NCBI GenBank assembly: GCA_048526005.1
Contig: DBFVEH010000026.1
Span: forward strand, 62,001 to 126,000
DNA: 64,000 bases
Direction of reading: 5' to 3'
From: QALR01 sp900552255
Lineage (GTDB): Bacteria > Bacillota > Clostridia > Oscillospirales > CAG-272
The notes beneath the pieces were generated by a model. That model had not been told where the DNA came from. It saw nothing but the letters and a program-made list of their open reading frames with translations, and made no database searches. A program made the position numbers and the translations under genes. Shown here piece by piece: positions 25,891 through 34,204 of the stretch (positions are counted from its first letter, which is position 1; each line of letters starts with the position of its first letter).

Positions 25891-26424
25891 ATGAAAGTTT
25901 TGGTAATCACAGGGAGCGCACACAAGCATGGCACAACAGCAATGCTGGCAGAAAATTTGATAAAGGGCGCAGCAGAGACCGGTCATGATATCTTTCGCTT
26001 CGATGCCGCCTTTCAAACGATACATCCCTGTATCGCTTGCGAGAAATGCCACAGGACAGACAGCGGCTGCATCTTTCAAGACGATATGCAGAAGCTCAAT
26101 CCAAAGCTGCTGGATGCCGATGCTGTTGTCTTTATCTCACCAATTTACTACTATGCGATGAATACACAGATCAAAACGGTTATCGACCGTTTTTATGCAA
26201 ATGATGCGGCTCTACATAAACATAAAAAAACAGCATTGATGATAACAATGGCGGATGACACCATGGAGTCAGCCCAAGGGGCGATCGCCTCCTTTAAGGG
26301 CATGGCGAGCTTCCTCGAATGGGAGATCGTGGGCATAATTGCCGGCGTATCCTGCGCGGACATAGAGGCATTGGAGAAAACCGATTATCCCAAACAGGCA
26401 TATGAGCTGGGAAAAAATCTGTAA
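25891..26424 (+). CDS. NAD(P)H-dependent FMN reductase/iron-sulfur flavoprotein family
   Basis: This 177-residue protein has the flavodoxin-like fold, starting MKVLVITGSAHKHGTTAMLAENL, the FMN phosphate loop. It contains the segment CIACEKCHRTDSGC, a cysteine pattern seen in flavodoxin-family proteins that may bind an iron-sulfur cluster or act as redox cysteines. The motif FISPIYYYAMNTQIKTVIDRF is typical of the family. It probably transfers electrons to an unknown acceptor. Codon use is plainly more A/T-rich (many ATA, ACA, GCA) than in coaD upstream, hinting at recent acquisition. It has its own Shine-Dalgarno, AGGGGAAC, and ends at a strong hairpin. Confidence 0.88.
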   Translation: MKVLVITGSAHKHGTTAMLAENLIKGAAETGHDIFRFDAAFQTIHPCIACEKCHRTDSGCIFQDDMQKLNPKLLDADAVVFISPIYYYAMNTQIKTVIDRFYANDAALHKHKKTALMITMADDTMESAQGAIASFKGMASFLEWEIVGIIAGVSCADIEALEKTDYPKQAYELGKNL

Positions 26425-26439
26425 TCACAAAACAAAGCG

Positions 26440-26479
26440 CCCCCTCCTCCGACGACCGGAAAGCCGTCGGAGGAGGGGG
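26440..26479 (+). terminator. Strong hairpin between the flavoprotein and peptidoglycan-binding genes
   Basis: A 14-base-pair perfect stem (CCCCCTCCTCCGAC at 26440-26453 against 26466-26479). The T-tracts are weak on both sides. It separates convergent transcription units. Confidence 0.75.
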
Positions 26480-26484
26480 ATTTG

Positions 26485-27009
26485 TCAGCTCGTATAATCG
26501 CTGTTATCGGAAAAAATGTTGTAATTGTTGGCAAGCGTGTTCCACGTCTGTTTATCGACGATCCCTGTCACCGGAAGTCGGTTGATCTCCTGAAATCGGC
26601 GGATCGCATCCGATGTTTCCTGATCAAAGATCCCGCTCGGCACGATATTCTCAAAATCGTCGTAAACGACCGCCACCGCAGATAAAATGATCTGTATGAT
26701 ATAGATGATATCGCTTTTTTCTCCAAGATGGGTCTTATAATCCGGATTCGGAAACGGAATGATCGCGATCCCCGGCGTCGTTTTATAGACGGCGTTCCCA
26801 TACTCCTCCTTGACCTTGTTCCAAGTCGCAAAATCGACGATCCCCGTACTTGGAAGTCCATACAAGGCCTGAAATTCTTTTACGGCCGTCTCGGTTTCCG
26901 TACCGAAAATGCCATCCGGTGCGATCACCTTCATATTCTTGTTTGTCTGAGCGATTTTTCGCAGCTTCGACTGAAGCTCGTAGATTTCATCCTGGCGTGC
27001 TGTATTCAT
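26485..27009 (-). CDS. Protein with two peptidoglycan-binding domains
   Basis: This 174-residue protein consists almost entirely of two PG_binding_1-type repeats, each a three-helix unit. The first contains PDGIFGTETETAVKEFQ and GLPSTGIVDFATW (about 8-67), the second GIFDQETSDAIRRFQ and RLPVTGIVDKQTW (about 98-165). There is no signal peptide and no catalytic domain, so if it meets peptidoglycan it must get there by a non-classical route, or act in the mother cell during sporulation. It directly follows, with one base between, the larger protein that has three more repeats. Confidence 0.85.
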   Translation of the reverse strand: MNTARQDEIYELQSKLRKIAQTNKNMKVIAPDGIFGTETETAVKEFQALYGLPSTGIVDFATWNKVKEEYGNAVYKTTPGIAIIPFPNPDYKTHLGEKSDIIYIIQIILSAVAVVYDDFENIVPSGIFDQETSDAIRRFQEINRLPVTGIVDKQTWNTLANNYNIFSDNSDYTS

Positions 27010-27010
27010 A

Positions 27011-28420
27011 TTATCCCTCCCCGTCTCCTATCGAAAGATCATTTCCGGAAAACTGCCCCTCCGCTCTGCCGGAGCCCGCTTCCACATCGTTGTAAATATT
27101 CGCAAGCGTATCCCATGTAAGCGGACCGACGATTCCGTTGATCGGATAGCCGAACACTGCCTGCACAGCATATATGGCGTCCCTCGTATTCTCATCATAG
27201 ATGCCGGTCAGCGGTATCTCCGGAATCTCCTCGTATACGCCCGCCGCCGCATTGATGAAGCTTTGCAGCTGCTCCACCTCAGGACCGGTGGAGCCAAGCT
27301 TTAAAAATGTCCCGGGAAACGGCGGAACCTCAGCGCCGGACTGTTCGGGCGATAAGCTCTGTATGATCCCGTAATAGGCATCGAAAAGCAGATTCCACGT
27401 CGCATCGTCGACAACCCCGGTCGCCGGCAGTCCCGCATAGGTTTGAAACGCGATAACCGCGTTTTTCATCTGCTCGTCAAAAACGCCGTTCATGGATACG
27501 GAGGGCACCTCCGCTATGAATTCTGCGACCGTATTCAGATAATATTGAACGACGCTGACCTCATATCCCGTATCGCCCTCCGACATCACCCCCTGAAACT
27601 GCTGCACGACCTCATCGAACGTCAAGCCCTCGCTGAAAAGCTCATTGAGCCTTTTGACAGCGTTATAAACAAATTGGATCTTATACCAAGTAGCCTTGCC
27701 TACGATCCCATCCACATCGAGATCGAATACCCGCTGAAATTCCCTAACGGCGTTTTCCGTTTCCACACTGAAAATACCGTCCACGGGTTCGATTTTCGGT
27801 ATGGACGGATAGTTCGCGGATATCCGGTTCAGCCTTGTCTGCACAAAGGCTACGTCATTGCCCACACTTCCGAGCCGAAGCAGGATCTCCGGCACAGACG
27901 GTTCGATCTCGCTCACCGGCGCATTGTAAACAATATTGATATCGTCTCCGTAATAGGTACGCAGAATATCATACGGTACATAGCCCAAATTGGCAAGCTC
28001 CACAGAGCCCCACTGAGAAAGTCCCTCGCAGGTCACGGTCGTACCGTTGCAGTACACCGCAAAAAGCGGCTCGATGTTGTTTCCCCGCCGGATATAATTG
28101 TTAAAAATTTCATCGACGATCCTGCTGATATTTTCAAAAATGTCCCGACCGTATACGAAGGACTGATCCATCGCAGTCGAATTGGTGATATCGAAATCAT
28201 ACCCGCGGGACGGATAATATTCGGTGTAAATCCTGTTGAGCGCAAAGGATATCTGTGCTAAAATATTGGCGCGCAGCGCACTTTCCGGCCATGTCGGATA
28301 GATTTCACTCGACGCCACGTTTTTTATGTAATCCGGAAACGGGACCGTTACATTCTGAGCCGGAGAATCCGGCGCGCCGAGATGAACGGTGATATATTCC
28401 GGAATAACCGGATATGGCAT
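27011..28420 (-). CDS. SpoIID-like domain fused to three peptidoglycan-binding repeats
   Basis: This 469-residue protein has two parts. Residues about 23-168 resemble the SpoIID/LytB domain, a lytic transglycosylase that cuts glycan strands: VASSEIYPTWPESALRAN carries the presumed catalytic Glu39, and YCNGTTVTC with GLSQWGSVELANLGY matches the later conserved part, including two cysteines (124, 131) that could bind metal. Three PG_binding_1 repeats follow, at about 184-250, 281-347 and 372-443. There is no signal peptide or membrane anchor. It sits between a carboxypeptidase-regulatory-like protein and a two-repeat protein in one operon. SpoIID proper acts in engulfment; a spore-associated role is inferred. 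Confidence 0.75.
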   Translation of the reverse strand: MPYPVIPEYITVHLGAPDSPAQNVTVPFPDYIKNVASSEIYPTWPESALRANILAQISFALNRIYTEYYPSRGYDFDITNSTAMDQSFVYGRDIFENISRIVDEIFNNYIRRGNNIEPLFAVYCNGTTVTCEGLSQWGSVELANLGYVPYDILRTYYGDDINIVYNAPVSEIEPSVPEILLRLGSVGNDVAFVQTRLNRISANYPSIPKIEPVDGIFSVETENAVREFQRVFDLDVDGIVGKATWYKIQFVYNAVKRLNELFSEGLTFDEVVQQFQGVMSEGDTGYEVSVVQYYLNTVAEFIAEVPSVSMNGVFDEQMKNAVIAFQTYAGLPATGVVDDATWNLLFDAYYGIIQSLSPEQSGAEVPPFPGTFLKLGSTGPEVEQLQSFINAAAGVYEEIPEIPLTGIYDENTRDAIYAVQAVFGYPINGIVGPLTWDTLANIYNDVEAGSGRAEGQFSGNDLSIGDGEG

Positions 28421-28441
28421 AGTTTACACGCTCCTTTTCCT

Positions 28442-28861
28442 TTATAAATTCGGTTTTCTGATATTCTCATTGATAATGAGACTGCCCGACGGATATCTTG
28501 AGGATTCCGAGCTGCTGACCGGAATCATCCACGCAGGCTGGATAGAAGTGACTCCCGGGTAGATGGGAACATGCGTGTTGACGATCCCATAATAGCCGTC
28601 GGCCGAAATCTCAATCGAAACGTCCGTATACGGCTTTGCACCGCCCGGAGAAAGGGACTCCGACGGCGACGGCGTCGGAATTTCAAGCGGCTGGGTCTTT
28701 CCATCCGCGTCGGTATTCATGACCGAGATTAGGCGGCTGGTCCCATCGTCCAAAATCTCTCTGACGACGACGGTAGCTCCGACGATCGGGATCGCGTTCC
28801 TCGCAGAGGTCGTTTGCACGATCAGCCTTCCGTAATAATTCGCATTGACTGTGTTATCCAT
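28442..28861 (-). CDS. Small protein with carboxypeptidase-regulatory-like fold
   Basis: This 139-residue protein begins with YYGRLIVQTTSARNAIPIVGATVVV, the pattern of transthyretin-like beta-sandwiches, with a middle Ser/Pro-rich stretch (IPTPSPSESLSPGG) and a second beta half that contains ISADGYYGIVNTHVPIY. Such domains often scaffold or bind partners. There is no signal peptide. It is first in a three-gene unit with the two peptidoglycan-binding proteins downstream (gaps of 21 and 1 bases). I cannot name the family more precisely. Confidence 0.75.
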   Translation of the reverse strand: MDNTVNANYYGRLIVQTTSARNAIPIVGATVVVREILDDGTSRLISVMNTDADGKTQPLEIPTPSPSESLSPGGAKPYTDVSIEISADGYYGIVNTHVPIYPGVTSIQPAWMIPVSSSESSRYPSGSLIINENIRKPNL

Positions 28862-28871
28862 AGTTTAAGCT

Positions 28872-28891
28872 CCATTCCGCCGCAAAGCGGC
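28872..28891 (-). repeat. Recurrent GC-rich leader element, copy before the peptidoglycan trio
   Basis: On the minus strand GCCGC-TTT-GCGGC, then GGAATGGAG, the Shine-Dalgarno region of the gene at 28861. The stem is a perfect five base pairs. Confidence 0.5.
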
Positions 28892-28986
28892 ATCGTTACA
28901 CAAGCATGAGCCGCAGGGCTTCACGCCGAAGATATCCAAACTAATACAGTATATGACAAAATTTTTTCGCCGTTACTTCATATCCC

Positions 28987-29015
28987 TTTACAAACGGTAC
29001 GGATTGTGATAAAAT
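28987..29015 (+). promoter_or_regulatory. Promoter of the PHP-domain gene
   Basis: TTTACA (28987-28992), 17 bases, TAAAAT (29010-29015), about 70 bases before the gene's start. A good match to the housekeeping consensus. Confidence 0.7.
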
Positions 29016-29085
29016 TTGCATGGTCGTTTTCCGTTCCGCGTCTCGGCGCGGAACCGGTCAAAACGGAGAAAGAGGTAAATTCTTC

Positions 29086-30441
29086 ATGAAAAGAGAACTG
29101 TTAAACTACGACATTTTTCCTAAGGTATTCCCGACCGACACCTGTGTACGCTTCACGGTCAAGCCGCTCGGCGGACACGCGGCGTTTGAGTCCGGCGCAG
29201 AGCATACCGTCTCCATTTACGCGATGGACAAGGGCGATCCTGCAAGATATCCGGGAAGGCACGGCCTGACGGAATATAAAGTGGTCCCGGACGGCGACGG
29301 CTGTATCCGCGTTACCCACACCTTCCGCGGTGAGAGCGAATACTATGTCCGGATCTTCAAGGAAGGCGCCCGCATCGTTCAGCTTTCCGTTTATGCGGTG
29401 CTGCCCGATCTCGTCGGACGCTATCCGTACATGGGAGATATGCACATGCACTCCACGATGTCGGACGGCAAGGAGCATCCGTATATCGTCGCGGCAAACT
29501 ACCGGAAATTCGGCTATGATTTCATGGCGATCACGGATCACCGAAAATTCTACCCCTCTTTGGAAACCCGCAATTTTTACAGCGATCTGAACTTAGACAT
29601 CCGGTTTTATACCGGCGAGGAAATCCATCTTCCCGGGAACGACATTCATATCGTCAATTTCGGCGGCGATTACAGCATCAACGGATTGCTGGAATCCTCA
29701 CAACAGTTTATCTGCCGCGGCGCCGACCCGAAATGGCGCTCCATCGACGGAAGCTGCCCCGACGTTCTCACCGTCCCCCAGTATGAAGAGGAAGTAAACG
29801 CGCTCATAGGGACGCTGAACATTCCGGAGGGAATCGAAAAATTCCAATATGCGTCCTGCGTTTGGATCCTGAACCACATCAGAAAAGCGCACGGACTCGG
29901 AATTTTCGCCCATCCGTACTGGATTTCAAATGTTTTTCAGGTGCCGGAGACATTCATCGATTATCTGTTTGAAACCCATCCGTTCGACGCCTTTGAAGTT
30001 TTCGGCGGAGAGCCGTATTTTGAGCAAAACGGATTCCAGGCCGCCAAATATTATGAATTCCGGGAAAAAGGCATCAAGGTTCCGATTGTGGGAAATACGG
30101 ATTCTCACGGCTCGACGGAATACAACCCTCTCATGAAAACCGCGCGCACGATCGTATTTGCCAAGGAAAACACAAGAGACGAGATCGTGTCTGCCGTCAA
30201 GAATTTTTACAATGCGGCGGTCCAGGACATCGGCGAGCATCTCGAGGTGCTGGGCGATCTGCGCATGATGAAATATGCGTGGTTCCTTCTCACGAATTAT
30301 TTCCCGCTCCACGACGAGCTTTGCTTCGAGGAGGGACGGCTGATGAAGGAATACGCCTGCGGCGACGCAGAAGCCGGAGACGAGCTGCGCCGCATCTCCG
30401 GCAGAACGCAAAAGCTGCGTGAAAAATATTTTATGTTTTAA
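29086..30441 (+). CDS. PHP-domain putative metal-dependent phosphoesterase
   Basis: This 451-residue protein has an N-terminal beta-rich domain of about 110 residues, then a PHP domain with the metal-ligand motifs GDMHMHSTMSDG (His120, His122), MAITDH, a later GEEIH and NTDSHG. PHP proteins are metal-dependent phosphoesterases of the trinuclear type. The extra N-terminal domain is unusual for the short PHP enzymes and may bind a ligand. The substrate is unknown. The ATG at 29086 follows GAAAGAGG; the open frame extends 22 codons earlier with no better support. It is divergent from the peptidoglycan-binding unit. Confidence 0.82.
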   Translation: MKRELLNYDIFPKVFPTDTCVRFTVKPLGGHAAFESGAEHTVSIYAMDKGDPARYPGRHGLTEYKVVPDGDGCIRVTHTFRGESEYYVRIFKEGARIVQLSVYAVLPDLVGRYPYMGDMHMHSTMSDGKEHPYIVAANYRKFGYDFMAITDHRKFYPSLETRNFYSDLNLDIRFYTGEEIHLPGNDIHIVNFGGDYSINGLLESSQQFICRGADPKWRSIDGSCPDVLTVPQYEEEVNALIGTLNIPEGIEKFQYASCVWILNHIRKAHGLGIFAHPYWISNVFQVPETFIDYLFETHPFDAFEVFGGEPYFEQNGFQAAKYYEFREKGIKVPIVGNTDSHGSTEYNPLMKTARTIVFAKENTRDEIVSAVKNFYNAAVQDIGEHLEVLGDLRMMKYAWFLLTNYFPLHDELCFEEGRLMKEYACGDAEAGDELRRISGRTQKLREKYFMF

Positions 30442-30447
30442 CAGAAG

Positions 30448-30473
30448 AACACCGGCGCTTCAGCGCCGGTGTT
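30448..30473 (+). terminator. Hairpin after the PHP gene
   Basis: An 11-base-pair perfect stem (AACACCGGCGC, loop TTCA) lies just after the stop but has no T-run. It may stop or slow polymerase or protect the 3' end. Confidence 0.6.
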
Positions 30474-30496
30474 CCGCTCACAAAAGTGTATAAAGG

Positions 30497-30535
30497 AAAA
30501 AGCCGCCCGACGCCAAATACGACGCGGGCGGCTTT
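30497..30535 (-). terminator. Terminator of the lipoprotein gene
   Basis: On the minus strand GCCGCCCG pairs with CGGGCGGC, followed by five T, just after the lipoprotein stop. Confidence 0.85.
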
Positions 30536-30547
30536 CTTGCACACCGA

Positions 30548-31303
30548 TTATTTTTCCTGCGTTTCCTTTCCGGAATCGTCGAGGAAATAGTTGATTTCAT
30601 TATACAGCGTATTTTTATAAAGAATGTTTCCGTCCTTCACGGAGGATTCCGCAGCATAAAACTTCGCTTCCAAATCCTCAAGAGGAATCTGCTTGATCGA
30701 AGTGGTATCGGTGGTAAACAGGATCGGTTTACCCTCGACGGTAAATTCAAATGTCGCCTTATCAAGCTCAATGCCCTCTTTATCAAAAGCGGTCATCACC
30801 ATATAGACGCACTGAGCCGCCTCATTGGCATCCTCAAGCTCGGAAAGTTTGATACGATAAATCTCCTTCACGTCTTTCACATCATAGGAGATCCCGGCAT
30901 CCACCTCGCGGAATTTATAGCCATTGCTGTCGTCGGCATAGAGGTCGAGCCACTGAACGTCCTCCACGCAGGCAAGCTCCCGGGCATCGCCCAGAGCCTC
31001 GTCAAGCTGCGGGTCGATCACGGAATTCGCGAGTCTTACCGAATAACTGTCCGTCGTAAGCATGGAAGTATAATAAATCTCAAAATCTACATTTGTCGTC
31101 AGGCATTTAACATTGATGGTATATTTCCCGCTCGTTTCCTTATCCTGTGTATAATCGATAAGCTCGAACTCCATTCCCTTATATTTGCTGTCCAAATACT
31201 CATAAACCTTATTCTGTATTTTTTTTGACGGTGTACATGCGCAAACTGCCAAAATCAAAGAAGCGGCAAGCAGCAGCGCGGCAATTTTCCTTACATACTT
31301 CAT
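30548..31303 (-). CDS. Putative lipoprotein of unknown function
   Basis: This 251-residue protein has a basic, hydrophobic signal (MKYVRKIAALLLAAS) with a cysteine at 21 or 23 in VCAC, fitting lipid attachment. The mature part is mixed alpha/beta and acidic, with repeated Tyr/Asp stretches such as LDLYADDSNGYKF. I recognise no catalytic motif or family. It lies 11 bases after pcp, so the two form one transcript. Shine-Dalgarno is GGAGG. It is likely anchored outside the membrane; its role is unknown. Confidence 0.8.
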   Translation of the reverse strand: MKYVRKIAALLLAASLILAVCACTPSKKIQNKVYEYLDSKYKGMEFELIDYTQDKETSGKYTINVKCLTTNVDFEIYYTSMLTTDSYSVRLANSVIDPQLDEALGDARELACVEDVQWLDLYADDSNGYKFREVDAGISYDVKDVKEIYRIKLSELEDANEAAQCVYMVMTAFDKEGIELDKATFEFTVEGKPILFTTDTTSIKQIPLEDLEAKFYAAESSVKDGNILYKNTLYNEINYFLDDSGKETQEK

Positions 31304-31314
31304 TATCCTACCTC

Positions 31315-31926
31315 CTAAAACATATTGGATAACGCAAGCTCCAAGGCTGAAACAATCGTGTCAAGCGGCAGAAACGGAGCATTTTCCTTCTCCTTTTCCG
31401 CATAGGGCACGTGGAGAAAACCGGCTTTGATGTCTTTGTTTTCTCTTGCAATCTTATCGAGCGAGGAATACAGGACATAATTGCACAAATACGTTCCGGC
31501 GGAAAAGGAAAAGCCTGCGGGAATACCGGCTTTCTGCAAAGCATGCAGAATGGCACTGCTATTATACGTCGTAAAATATGCGGCCGGACCGCCGTCCGCA
31601 ATTTTCCGTTCCAAAGCGCCAAGCTCCGTTCCATCCGGATATTTTCCAAGATTATCTTTTACAGCGCCGCAGAGGTTGATTCCGATCCGTTCGATCCGGA
31701 TGCGGTCGGAACCGCCCGCAAGCCCCGTCATCAAGACGGCCTCCGGCTCGAACTCCCTCCATACGGAGAGAAGTGCTGCAAATGCGCCGCTCCACGTGAC
31801 CGGCAAAATCAGTTTTTTGATCTCTTTTCCATTTAGATCCGGCAGCCTTTTCACAGCCTCGGCAGACGGATTGCACCTATCGGCGCCGAACGGCTCAAAA
31901 CCGGTAAGCAAGATTCTGGAAGCCAT
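31315..31926 (-). CDS. pcp: Pyroglutamyl-peptidase I
   Basis: This cysteine peptidase of about 203 residues removes N-terminal pyroglutamate from peptides. It begins ILLTGFEPFG, has the Glu region around DRIRIERIGIN, the nucleophile Cys in FSAGTYLCNYVLY, and the His in FLHVPYAE, giving the complete catalytic triad. Length is normal for family C15. I prefer the ATG at 31926, seven bases after GGAAAGGG; an ATG at 31983 is possible and has AGGAG twelve bases ahead, but would add 19 residues absent from the family. A good promoter lies about 80 bases upstream. Confidence 0.93.
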   Translation of the reverse strand: MASRILLTGFEPFGADRCNPSAEAVKRLPDLNGKEIKKLILPVTWSGAFAALLSVWREFEPEAVLMTGLAGGSDRIRIERIGINLCGAVKDNLGKYPDGTELGALERKIADGGPAAYFTTYNSSAILHALQKAGIPAGFSFSAGTYLCNYVLYSSLDKIARENKDIKAGFLHVPYAEKEKENAPFLPLDTIVSALELALSNMF

Positions 31927-32003
31927 AAGAACACCCTTTCCGCCCCACTCAAAAATAGAAAAGACAGAATCCCATACACGCATAATGATGGAATTCTCCT
32001 ATG

Positions 32004-32032
32004 AGTATATCATACTTTTATAAAAAAATCAA
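32004..32032 (-). promoter_or_regulatory. Promoter of pcp and the lipoprotein gene
   Basis: On the minus strand TTGATT, 17 bases, TATACT. The -10 ends at 32004. Confidence 0.8.
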
Positions 32033-32201
32033 GTATTTTGAGGATTTTTTGTCCCTTTACGCCCGTTTCGTTCGTTGATGCCGCATAAGTAATTCAATAT
32101 ATGTCAATAATCTCCACAATATTCTAATTTTCCCAAACAAAATACACCGGCAAACATCGTGTTCTGTTTGGGAGAGCCTATGGGCATGGAGGAAACGAGT
32201 C

Positions 32202-33446
32202 ATGACAAACAGAAAAATCTCATCCGTTCGCGCCTTTGAAACGCTGGATTCCAGAGGCAATCCGACCGTCACGGTGCACCTTGCATTGGAGGGCGGCGGC
32301 TTCGGCACGGCCAGCGTGCCGTCCGGCGCGTCCACCGGAGAATACGAGGCGACGGAGCGCAGAGACGGCGATCCCGCCCGCTTTTCCGGCCGCGGTACAC
32401 AAAAAGTATGCGCAGACATCGAAACAATCATTCTTCCGGCGATCCGCGGCCTCGACGTCTCCTTTCAGCGCACGCTGGATCTCAGGCTTTGCGAGCTTGA
32501 CGGCACTGAAAACAAATCGCGTCTCGGTGCGAACGCCATTCTCGCCATATCTCTTGCGGCGGCAAGAGCCGCGGCAAACGCCTATGAAATGCCGCTTTAT
32601 CGCTATCTCGGCGGCATCTACGGGAGCGTTTCCATGCCCGTACCGATGATGAATATTCTGAACGGCGGACGGCATGCGGATAACAACATCGACATTCAGG
32701 AGTTTATGATCGTTCCAGTGGGTGCGAAAACCATCTCCGAAGCCGTCAGAATCGGCAGCGAGGTGTATCATGCTCTTCGCGCCACGCTTCAAAAGGAGGG
32801 ATATACCACCTCGGTCGGCGACGAGGGCGGCTTTGCTCCCGATCTTTCGGACGATGAGGCCGCGATCGAGCTGATCCTGAAAGCGATCGAGACAGCAGGC
32901 TACACGACGGACGAGGTAAAGCTCGCTCTCGATGTCGCCGCCAGCGAGTGGGCAGACGGCGATAACTACTCCTTGCCCGGACGCGGCATTACGCTCTCTG
33001 CGGAGGAGCTGATCTGCAAATTTGAGGATTGGTGCGGCAAATATCCCATTTTATCCATCGAGGATCCGGTAGGAGAGAACGACGACGCCGGCTGGAAAGC
33101 GATCACAAAGCGGCTGGGAGACAAGATCATGCTGGTGGGCGACGATCTCTTCGTGACAAACAGCGCGCGTCTGCGCGCCGGCATCGAAAACGGCATCGCA
33201 AATGCAGTCCTTGTCAAACCGAATCAGATCGGCACGCTTTCCGAGACGCTCGACACGGTAAGGCTTGCAGCCGGAAGCGGCTATAAAGCCGTCATCTCTC
33301 ATCGTTCCGGAGAAACCTCCGACACGTTTATCTCCGATATCGCAGTTGCGACGAGCGCCGTTTTTCTCAAAGCGGGAGCGCCGGCCAGAGGCGAAAGGGT
33401 CGCAAAGTACAACAGACTGATCCAAATCGAAAGACTTTTCGATTAA
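32202..33446 (+). CDS. eno: Enolase
   Basis: This 414-residue glycolytic enzyme converts 2-phosphoglycerate to phosphoenolpyruvate in the cytoplasm. It shows the N-terminal FETLDSRGNPTVTV, the loop SGASTGEYEA, SVGDEGGFAPDLSDDE, the metal-site Asp/Glu segments (LALDVAASEW, LSIEDPVGENDD), the catalytic Lys in LVKPNQIGTLSET and SHRSGETSDTFI. It is slightly short relative to typical enolases of about 430 residues but has all key motifs. Shine-Dalgarno is GGAGGAAA. I see no strong promoter in the 170 bases upstream, only a weak TTGATG with TATATG. It is a single gene bounded by a terminator. Confidence 0.96.
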   Translation: MTNRKISSVRAFETLDSRGNPTVTVHLALEGGGFGTASVPSGASTGEYEATERRDGDPARFSGRGTQKVCADIETIILPAIRGLDVSFQRTLDLRLCELDGTENKSRLGANAILAISLAAARAAANAYEMPLYRYLGGIYGSVSMPVPMMNILNGGRHADNNIDIQEFMIVPVGAKTISEAVRIGSEVYHALRATLQKEGYTTSVGDEGGFAPDLSDDEAAIELILKAIETAGYTTDEVKLALDVAASEWADGDNYSLPGRGITLSAEELICKFEDWCGKYPILSIEDPVGENDDAGWKAITKRLGDKIMLVGDDLFVTNSARLRAGIENGIANAVLVKPNQIGTLSETLDTVRLAAGSGYKAVISHRSGETSDTFISDIAVATSAVFLKAGAPARGERVAKYNRLIQIERLFD

Positions 33447-33456
33447 ATCTCACTCT

Positions 33457-33502
33457 ATTCAAAGCCGCCGGATCCAAGCATCACGGCGGCTTTGAATATT
33501 TG
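33457..33502 (+). terminator. Enolase terminator
   Basis: A 13-base-pair perfect stem, ATTCAAAGCCGCC with its complement at 33485-33497, followed by ATTTG. A second smaller hairpin lies at about 33502-33530. Confidence 0.8.
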
Positions 33503-33716
33503 TCCGCTTGCCCGGCTTCGCCGGACAAAGGCGTGTGGCAAAGACTTGTCTTTCTTAATACAATAATAACGGAAGGTCTGTCACAGGGCGTATTTTGTCA
33601 GAATTTGACAACCTGTTTCTTGATTTTCCTGATTAAAAAACAGTGTAAGTTGGTAAAAATAGAATCGGAAGGCAAAAGAAGCCCTCCGAAAGTAAAAAAA
33701 GAAAGAGTGAGCCAAA

Positions 33717-34136
33717 TTGACCATCAAACGCGGAGATATTTATTATGCGGATTTAAGTCCGGTCGTCGGAAGCGAACAGGGCGGACTGCGGCCTGTGCTG
33801 ATCGTGCAGAATGACGTTGGAAACCGATACAGCCCGACGGTCATTGCCGCTGCGATCACAAGTCAGCTCGGAAAGGCGAAGCTGCCGACGCATATCGACG
33901 TTTACGCTGAAAAGTACGGGCTTGTCAAGGATTCCGTGATCCTGCTCGAACAGATCCGGACCATTGACAAAACCAGACTGCGTGAAAAAATGGGACACCT
34001 TGACGACGTACTTATGCAAAGAGTCAACAATGCGATTACTGTCAGCTTCGGCCTTGACGAAGGATACGAATCCATGAAAGGACAGGCGGATATTCCCGCC
34101 GCGGCGGAAAAGGGAGAACCGGCCATCACCGCATAA
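33717..34136 (+). CDS. mazF: MazF/PemK-type mRNA interferase without visible antitoxin
   Basis: This 139-residue protein is a MazF-family endoribonuclease. It opens TIKRGDIYYADLSPVVGSEQGG, with the RPVLIVQND motif and later LLEQIRTIDKTRLREKMG; these are the usual conserved elements of the Bacillus EndoA type. The start is TTG behind GAAAGAG, which would lower output. Normally a ribbon-helix-helix antitoxin gene precedes it by a few bases. The upstream 270 bases hold no such gene that I can support. It may use a distant antitoxin, as happens in some Clostridia. It extends about 20 residues past the core domain, in an Ala- and Glu-rich tail. Confidence 0.9.
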   Translation: MTIKRGDIYYADLSPVVGSEQGGLRPVLIVQNDVGNRYSPTVIAAAITSQLGKAKLPTHIDVYAEKYGLVKDSVILLEQIRTIDKTRLREKMGHLDDVLMQRVNNAITVSFGLDEGYESMKGQADIPAAAEKGEPAITA

Positions 34137-34160
34137 CCATATCATATACCCAAAATCCAA

Positions 34161-34204
34161 AAGAGGCGCCCGCAGAGAAGCAATTTCCGGCGGCGCCTCT
34201 TTGC
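34161..34204 (+). terminator. Terminator after mazF
   Basis: AAGAGGCGCC pairs with GGCGCCTCTT, with a 21-base loop and a short T-run. Confidence 0.7.

Noticed and set aside
33500..33814. Frame upstream of mazF considered as a possible antitoxin
   Set aside because: It overlaps mazF out of frame, lacks ribbon-helix-helix pattern and has no Shine-Dalgarno; not supportable.
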